Below, piece by piece: positions 54,409-58,688 of a DNA stretch of 58,688 bases. Where the stretch lies: assembly GCA_021822605.1 (NCBI GenBank), contig JAKAQL010000010.1, positions 1 to 58,688 of the forward strand, written 5' to 3'. This DNA comes from Actinomycetes bacterium (GTDB taxonomy: Bacteria > Actinomycetota > Acidimicrobiia > Acidimicrobiales > Acidimicrobiaceae). The notes under the pieces were generated by a model. That model saw nothing but the letters and a program-made list of their open reading frames with translations. It did no database searches and was not told the DNA's origin. The position numbers were made by a program, and so were the translations under genes. Every line of letters starts with the position of its first letter. Position 1 is the first letter of the stretch.

Positions 54409-55216
54409 TCGTCCACACGAGGCTGACCCCGTCTCTGCGTTCTCCGGCAGTTCCCACGCTCGAGTGCAGGAGCGATGGTTGGAGCAAGCAGCCAAGAAGG
54501 AGGCGGCACGTACTGGTGACTCCGAGGATTCGGTGGTTGCCTGCTATCGTCAGCGCTTGCACCAGGGAGAACCGCTTCAATATGTGTTGGGTACTTGGCA
54601 ATTCCGGTGGCTCGACCTGCAGGTGGACCGTAGGGCGCTGATCCCACGCCCAGAGACAGAACTCCTTGTCGACCTCGTCGTCTCGGAGATAGCTGATGCG
54701 GGATCGGCAAGAGTTTTGGAGTTTGGAACTGGGACCGGAGCTATTGCAGCCTCCCTTGCTAGCGAGGTTCCATCTCTCTATGTCGTTGCAACGGACTCCT
54801 CTCAGGATGCCTTGGCATTGGCGGCAGAGAATATTGACCAGTTGGGGCTTGACCAGAGGGTAGAACTCCGCCGCGGGCACTGGTGGGAGGCGGTAGAACC
54901 CCATGAGCGTTTCGCTATTATCTGTTCGAACCCACCCTATGTCTCCGACGACGAATGGCTAGAACTGGAGACAGGTGTTCGTGACTGGGAGCCACGAGAG
55001 GCGCTAGTGGCGGGACCATCTGGTCTTGAGTGTTATCAAGTAATTTTTGAACGGGCAGTTCGTCACCTTGACGGCGAGCGTGGCGCGGTTATCGTTGAAA
55101 TCGGTGCTGAGCAGGGACCTGATGTTGTTGATATTGCCCGGAGCGCCTCCTTTGGGGCCGCCATCATTCGACAGGACTTAACTGGCAGGGACCGATTTGT
55201 GGTGGCTCGACGGTGA
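54398..55216 (+). CDS. prmC: Release-factor glutamine methyltransferase PrmC
   Basis: A 272-residue SAM methyltransferase that modifies the glutamine of the GGQ motif in release factors. PLQYVLGTWQF near residue 60 and LIPRPETELLVD near 86 are specific to PrmC; VLEFGTGTGAIAASLA binds SAM, and ICSNPPYVSDDEW near 178 has the catalytic NPPY. It overlaps prfA, the gene of its target, by 11 bases if the ATG at 54398 is used (54365 is an alternative), so the enzyme and its substrate are co-translated. Confidence 0.95.
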   Translation: MVADRPHEADPVSAFSGSSHARVQERWLEQAAKKEAARTGDSEDSVVACYRQRLHQGEPLQYVLGTWQFRWLDLQVDRRALIPRPETELLVDLVVSEIADAGSARVLEFGTGTGAIAASLASEVPSLYVVATDSSQDALALAAENIDQLGLDQRVELRRGHWWEAVEPHERFAIICSNPPYVSDDEWLELETGVRDWEPREALVAGPSGLECYQVIFERAVRHLDGERGAVIVEIGAEQGPDVVDIARSASFGAAIIRQDLTGRDRFVVARR

Positions 55217-55899
55217 TGAGCGAGCCGTTGTCGATGGTGGTCTATGATCTACGGACGGGCCACGTTTGGGAACGCGACGAAGCCGCCGCTATCGAGTGGG
55301 CACGATCAGAGTTGCGCGATGGACGGTGTGTTATCGCTCCAACCGATACCGTCTTCGGTCTCCTCGCCGACGCTCGCAACCCTCTGGCGGTAGCTCACAT
55401 CGCTCACATCAAGGGGCGGACGAGCGCGACACCTCCACCGGTATTGATCGATAGCGTTGCTATGGCGGAGCGCTTGGCCACACCGCCGATGCGTCAACCA
55501 TTGTTGAGGATCGCTGATCTTTGGCCGGGACCCCTCTCGGTCATCGTCGACATCGAGGATCCACTTGGTAGATCTGTGAATCCAGTGCTTGGGACGGCAG
55601 CGCTACGGGTTCCTGCGGTACCTTGGCTTCGTGCACTTTGTCGCGATCTACCACTGGCCGCCTCGTCGGCGAATCGGCATGGAATCGCCACCGCAACCAG
55701 AGTGGAGGAGGTGATCGAGTCGTTGTGCAGTGGGGCCCACTTTTCGTACCTTACCTTGGCGATCGACTATGGTACCGTCGGATCGACGGGATCGACCGTC
55801 ATCGACATGACCCGTCAGCCTCCAACGGTTGTACGACAGGGAGCGCTAGCCTACGACGTAATAGCCAAGCGCCTTCCAGGACTGCGGGCTGCTCCATGA
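55216..55899 (+). CDS. tsaC: Threonylcarbamoyl-AMP synthase (TsaC/YrdC-Sua5 family)
   Basis: A 227-residue enzyme that makes threonylcarbamoyl-AMP for the t6A37 modification of ANN-decoding tRNAs. APTDTVFGLLADA near residue 40, IKGRTSATPPPVLI near 62, LWPGPLSVIV near 100 and the SSANRHG loop near 147 are family signatures. It has only the catalytic YrdC domain, without the C-terminal Sua5 domain. ATG at 55216 overlaps the prmC stop; GTG at 55213 is an alternative. The prfA-prmC-tsaC order is common across bacteria. Confidence 0.92.
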   Translation: MSEPLSMVVYDLRTGHVWERDEAAAIEWARSELRDGRCVIAPTDTVFGLLADARNPLAVAHIAHIKGRTSATPPPVLIDSVAMAERLATPPMRQPLLRIADLWPGPLSVIVDIEDPLGRSVNPVLGTAALRVPAVPWLRALCRDLPLAASSANRHGIATATRVEEVIESLCSGAHFSYLTLAIDYGTVGSTGSTVIDMTRQPPTVVRQGALAYDVIAKRLPGLRAAP

Positions 55900-56015
55900 G
55901 CTAGCCTCGGCGCTCCCAAGGAGAACCTTGTAAGCTTTCGAGGCCAGCTCCCTCTACACTCAGTGGTATCGACTCCGTGAAGTAGCGGGCCGATGATTCG
56001 AAAGGGGGTTCCCTG

Positions 56016-57296
56016 TTGAGTTCTACCGAGTTGCTCCGGAGCCAAGATCCTGAGGTGGCACGACTTCTCGCCGAGGAGGAAGAGCGCCAGCGAACAACGC
56101 TCCAGCTGATCGCTTCTGAGAACTTTACCTCCCGAGCGGTCATGGAGGCTACGGGGAGCGTGTTAACCAACAAGTATGCGGAGGGCTATCCAGGTCGTCG
56201 ATACTATGGGGGCAACCAGATTGTGGACCAGGTCGAGGACCTCGCTCGCGAACGTTGCAAACAGCTCTTCGGCGCACCCTATGCAAACGTCCAGCCGCAC
56301 GCTGGTGCGAACGCGAATGCCGCAGCGTATTTGGCGCTGCTTGCGCCGAGGGATCGAGTCCTGGCTATGAGGCTCGACCAAGGTGGACATCTTACGCATG
56401 GTTCGCCAGTCAATTTCTCGGGACAAATATATGACTTCACGGCCTATGGTGTGCGCGAATCAGATCCAAATCGAGAGTGGTTGGACCTTGACCAGATGCG
56501 CCAGCTCGCCCTTGAGCGACGACCGAAGTTGATCGTGGTCGGAGCGACCGCCTATTCAAGGATTATTGAGATTGATCCAATTCGGGAGATCGCCGATGAG
56601 ATCGGCGCACTTGTTCTTTTTGATGCTGCCCACGTTGCAGGGCTGATCGCAGGGGGTGTCTATCCGAACCCGCTTTTCACCCGATCAGGGGGGCGGGGCG
56701 CTGATGTTGTCACCTTTACCACCCACAAGACGCTGCGTGGTCCGAGAGGCGCTGCGATCGTCGCGCATGAGGATCTTGGCAAGAGTCTCGACAAGGCGGT
56801 CTTTCCGGGGCTTCAGGGTGGGCCGCTTGAGCATGCGATAGCCGCAAAGGCGGTCGCATTCGCGGAGGCGTTCGATCCATCTTTTCGTGAGTATGCCGAG
56901 CGTGTCGTTGAAAACGCTCGCGCATTCGCTGATGCGTTGAGTGCAGAGGGATTTCGTATCGTCTCGGGAGGCACGGACGTCCACCTGCTATTGGTGGATC
57001 TTCGCGATTTCGACGCCGATCTTGATGGGCGCACGGCGCAAGATCGACTGGACCGTGCGGGGATTACCTGTAACCGAAATCAGATTCCCTTCGATCCTCG
57101 CTCGCCCTTCGTCACCAGCGGACTACGTCTCGGTACCGCCGCCATGACCACGACGGGCATGAGGGCTGATCAGATGAAGACGGTAGCCGCATTGATCTCG
57201 CGGGTGTTGCGCACCGATGACGATCAGACTCCTCAGGAGGTCCGTCAAGAGGTAGCTGAGCTTTGCCAGGCCTTCCCTCCGCCTCTCGAGAGGTAA
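56016..57296 (+). CDS. glyA: Serine hydroxymethyltransferase
   Basis: A 426-residue PLP enzyme interconverting serine and glycine with tetrahydrofolate. [31 protein letters not shown] near the start, YGGN near residue 65, the [14 protein letters not shown] region, and the PLP lysine in [14 protein letters not shown] near 232 are characteristic. TTG at 56016 has GGGGG 7 bases upstream. About 116 bases of non-coding sequence without a recognised riboswitch separate it from tsaC. It precedes the transferase gene by one base. Confidence 0.97.
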   Translation: MSSTELLRSQDPEVARLLAEEEERQRTTLQLIASENFTSRAVMEATGSVLTNKYAEGYPGRRYYGGNQIVDQVEDLARERCKQLFGAPYANVQPHAGANANAAAYLALLAPRDRVLAMRLDQGGHLTHGSPVNFSGQIYDFTAYGVRESDPNREWLDLDQMRQLALERRPKLIVVGATAYSRIIEIDPIREIADEIGALVLFDAAHVAGLIAGGVYPNPLFTRSGGRGADVVTFTTHKTLRGPRGAAIVAHEDLGKSLDKAVFPGLQGGPLEHAIAAKAVAFAEAFDPSFREYAERVVENARAFADALSAEGFRIVSGGTDVHLLLVDLRDFDADLDGRTAQDRLDRAGITCNRNQIPFDPRSPFVTSGLRLGTAAMTTTGMRADQMKTVAALISRVLRTDDDQTPQEVRQEVAELCQAFPPPLER

Positions 57297-57297
57297 T

Positions 57298-58440
57298 GTG
57301 CAATACGTCCTGGTAACGTTTGTCGCAGCCGTCGTTACGTTCTTAGTGGTGCCGATTGTTCGACGGGTTGCATTCAGGACGGGTCAAGTGGTGCAACCGG
57401 GTGGTCGCATGGCACATCTCAAACCTACGCCTACCCTTGGGGGCATTGGCATGTTGGTAGGATTTGGGGCAGCAATGGGAGTTGGTAGCCTGCTCCATGC
57501 GTTTCGTCCGGTCTTCACCGACTCCTCTGAACCGATGGGGGTGCTTCTCGCGGCTATCGCCATTACGGCGATCGGCATCGTTGACGATGTGTGGAACCTT
57601 TCAGCCCCCGCAAAGGTTGCCGGGCAGGTGCTGTCGGCCTCCTTGCTCTGGATCTTCGGCGTGACGATGTTCTGGTTCAAGGTTCCCTTCGCTGGAATCG
57701 TGGTCCTTTCGAACTCACTCACTCCATTGTTAACTGCGATCTGGGTCATCGCAATGGAAAACGCGATCAACCTTATTGACGGCCTTGACGGGCTCGCATC
57801 CGGGATCGTTGCGATCGCCTCGTTAGCCTTCGGTCTCTACTCGCTGAGACTCGAAGCCCTGGGGCAGTTGCCCAACTCCTCGATCGGGCCGCTCATCGCG
57901 TTCGCGATTCTAGGAATCTGCGTTGGGTTTTTGCCCCACAACTGGAATCCCGCAAAGATTTTCATGGGTGATACCGGCGCCATGCTCCTTGGACTCCTCT
58001 TGGCGGCGAGCACCTCAGTTGTGGGGGGTCGGACTGCCAATGTCTCCGATCAGACATTCTTCTTCTTTGCCCCGCTCGTCATTCCTTTTGTAATACTCGG
58101 TGTTCCAATGGCGGATTTGGTCTTTTCGGTGCTTCGTCGTACTGCTCATCGGGTGAGCTTCGCCACGCCAGATAAGAAGCACCTACACCACCGTTTGATG
58201 GAGATGGGTCACGGCCCACGCCGGTCGGTGGCTATTCTCTGGGCCTGGACAGCCATCTTGGCAGCCTTTGCCCTGATCCCGACCTATGTAAGCGGTTTCG
58301 GATTTGAACTTCCGATTGCTGTTGCGGCGGTTGGAGTGCTACTCTATACGTTGTTCCACCCTGATTTGAAGGGGACGCATTCGCGGAGCGGTAGAGCCTT
58401 GCAGGTGATTCGTCGGAGGAATGCCGGAGTGAGGCGGTGA
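57298..58440 (+). CDS. wecA: WecA/TagO-type undecaprenyl-phosphate N-acetylglucosamine-1-phosphate transferase
   Basis: A 380-residue polytopic enzyme, about 10-11 helices, that attaches a sugar phosphate to a polyprenyl phosphate at the membrane. HLKPTPTLGGIGML near residue 40, GIVDDVWNLSAPAK near 96, NAINLIDGLDGLASG near 155, MGDTGAMLLGL near 222 and the cytoplasmic DKKHLHHRLMEMGHG near 297 are the MraY/WecA motifs; the HLHHRL loop favours the WecA/Rv1302 branch over MraY. GTG start one base after the glyA stop. In actinobacteria this gene leads into the ATP synthase operon. Confidence 0.9.
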   Translation: MQYVLVTFVAAVVTFLVVPIVRRVAFRTGQVVQPGGRMAHLKPTPTLGGIGMLVGFGAAMGVGSLLHAFRPVFTDSSEPMGVLLAAIAITAIGIVDDVWNLSAPAKVAGQVLSASLLWIFGVTMFWFKVPFAGIVVLSNSLTPLLTAIWVIAMENAINLIDGLDGLASGIVAIASLAFGLYSLRLEALGQLPNSSIGPLIAFAILGICVGFLPHNWNPAKIFMGDTGAMLLGLLLAASTSVVGGRTANVSDQTFFFFAPLVIPFVILGVPMADLVFSVLRRTAHRVSFATPDKKHLHHRLMEMGHGPRRSVAILWAWTAILAAFALIPTYVSGFGFELPIAVAAVGVLLYTLFHPDLKGTHSRSGRALQVIRRRNAGVRR

Positions 58441-58524
58441 GTTGTTTTGGTTCCGGCCAGGATGACAGTTGGTTGGCCCATAGCTGGTAAAGTGACTTAG
58501 GTTTGGTTCGGAAGAGGTTCGATC

Positions 58525-58688
58525 GTGGACAGCCCGTCAGTGGCCCGAGGTATGGTAGCGAGTTTTAGCGAGGCAATTGCTAAAATGATTGAGTCCTTTG
58601 GGACGATGGTACTCTCGCTCGTTATCGCCGTCGTGGTCGGTCAGTGGACACACTCCTGGGGGTGGGGTGTTGGAATAGCCATTTTTGG
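58525..58688 (+). CDS. Start of a small membrane protein, truncated by the window edge
   Basis: GTG at 58525 has GAGG 7 bases upstream and opens a frame of 54 codons running off the window. It encodes a helical start (ASFSEAIAKMIESFGTM) and one membrane segment (VLSLVIAVVVGQW). Its position after the WecA-type gene is where AtpI/AtpZ-like proteins of the ATP synthase cluster occur in related actinobacteria, but too little sequence is present to confirm this. Confidence 0.6.
   Translation, partial: MDSPSVARGMVASFSEAIAKMIESFGTMVLSLVIAVVVGQWTHSWGWGVGIAIF

Noticed and set aside
55900-56015. Riboswitch upstream of glyA
   Set aside because: No glycine, THF or SAM riboswitch core could be recognised in this short leader.

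Overview
The window reads as a stretch of chromosome from an actinobacterium, most likely of class Acidimicrobiia (an acidophilic iron oxidiser of the Ferrimicrobium/Acidimicrobium type would fit). The evidence is a bcc-aa3 style respiratory operon with a diheme QcrC, a Tat-type Rieske protein and the actinobacterial CtaF; a coproporphyrin-dependent haem pathway; a HelD-type RNA polymerase recycling protein; a CIRCE-controlled groEL without groES beside it; and the gene order hom-thrC-rho-rpmE-X-prfA-prmC-tsaC-glyA-wecA that in actinobacteria runs into the ATP synthase genes. Base composition is moderate, GTG and TTG starts are frequent, and genes often overlap by ATGA or GTGA. No rRNA, CRISPR array, phage or intact insertion sequence is visible. 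The lineage is inferred from gene content, not from a search.

Layout. 1-7.9 kb: central metabolism (partial giant NAD-glutamate dehydrogenase, DUF1614 membrane protein, Thermus-type isocitrate dehydrogenase, class I aldolase, rpiA), with a gene-free stretch carrying an 18-bp tandem repeat. 8.5-11.7 kb: tRNA-Ala, a GlpR/SepX-like membrane protein, moaC, moaA, a MobA-like protein and a TetR regulator. 11.8-15.7 kb: compatible-solute genes (otsB, otsA, glycerate kinase, glucosyl-3-phosphoglycerate synthase). 15.9-28.7 kb: groEL, haem decarboxylase chdC, a larE-NIL-unknown operon, a Cys-rich mini-protein, Nudix, PAC2, GNAT, citrate synthase, thioesterase, gtrA-cobT and the hemE-cgoX pair. 28.9-38.0 kb: helD, then the oxidase/bc1 operon ctaE-qcrC-qcrA-qcrB-ctaC-ctaD-ctaF. 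38.0-39.2 kb: a 1.16-kb region with no supportable gene. 39.2-44.3 kb: tatA, DedA, a family 2 glycosyltransferase, murE and a DrrAB-type ABC exporter. 44.6-58.7 kb: tRNA-Arg next to argS, then lysA-hom-thrC, rho, rpmE, an unknown gene, prfA, prmC, tsaC, glyA, a WecA-type transferase and the start of a small membrane protein at the right edge.

How the genes work together. The respiratory operon encodes an apparently complete quinol-to-oxygen supercomplex; hemE, cgoX and chdC supply its haem; tatA is relevant because the Rieske protein carries a twin-arginine motif. The trehalose and glucosylglycerate genes form a small osmolyte block. lysA, hom and thrC make lysine and threonine from aspartate; homoserine kinase is not in the window. 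I found no convincing entirely new system. The best leads are the unknown protein fixed between rpmE and prfA, the larE-NIL-unknown operon, the GlpR-like protein translationally coupled to moaC, the non-canonical MurE substrate motif, and the tandem-repeat linker in Rho.
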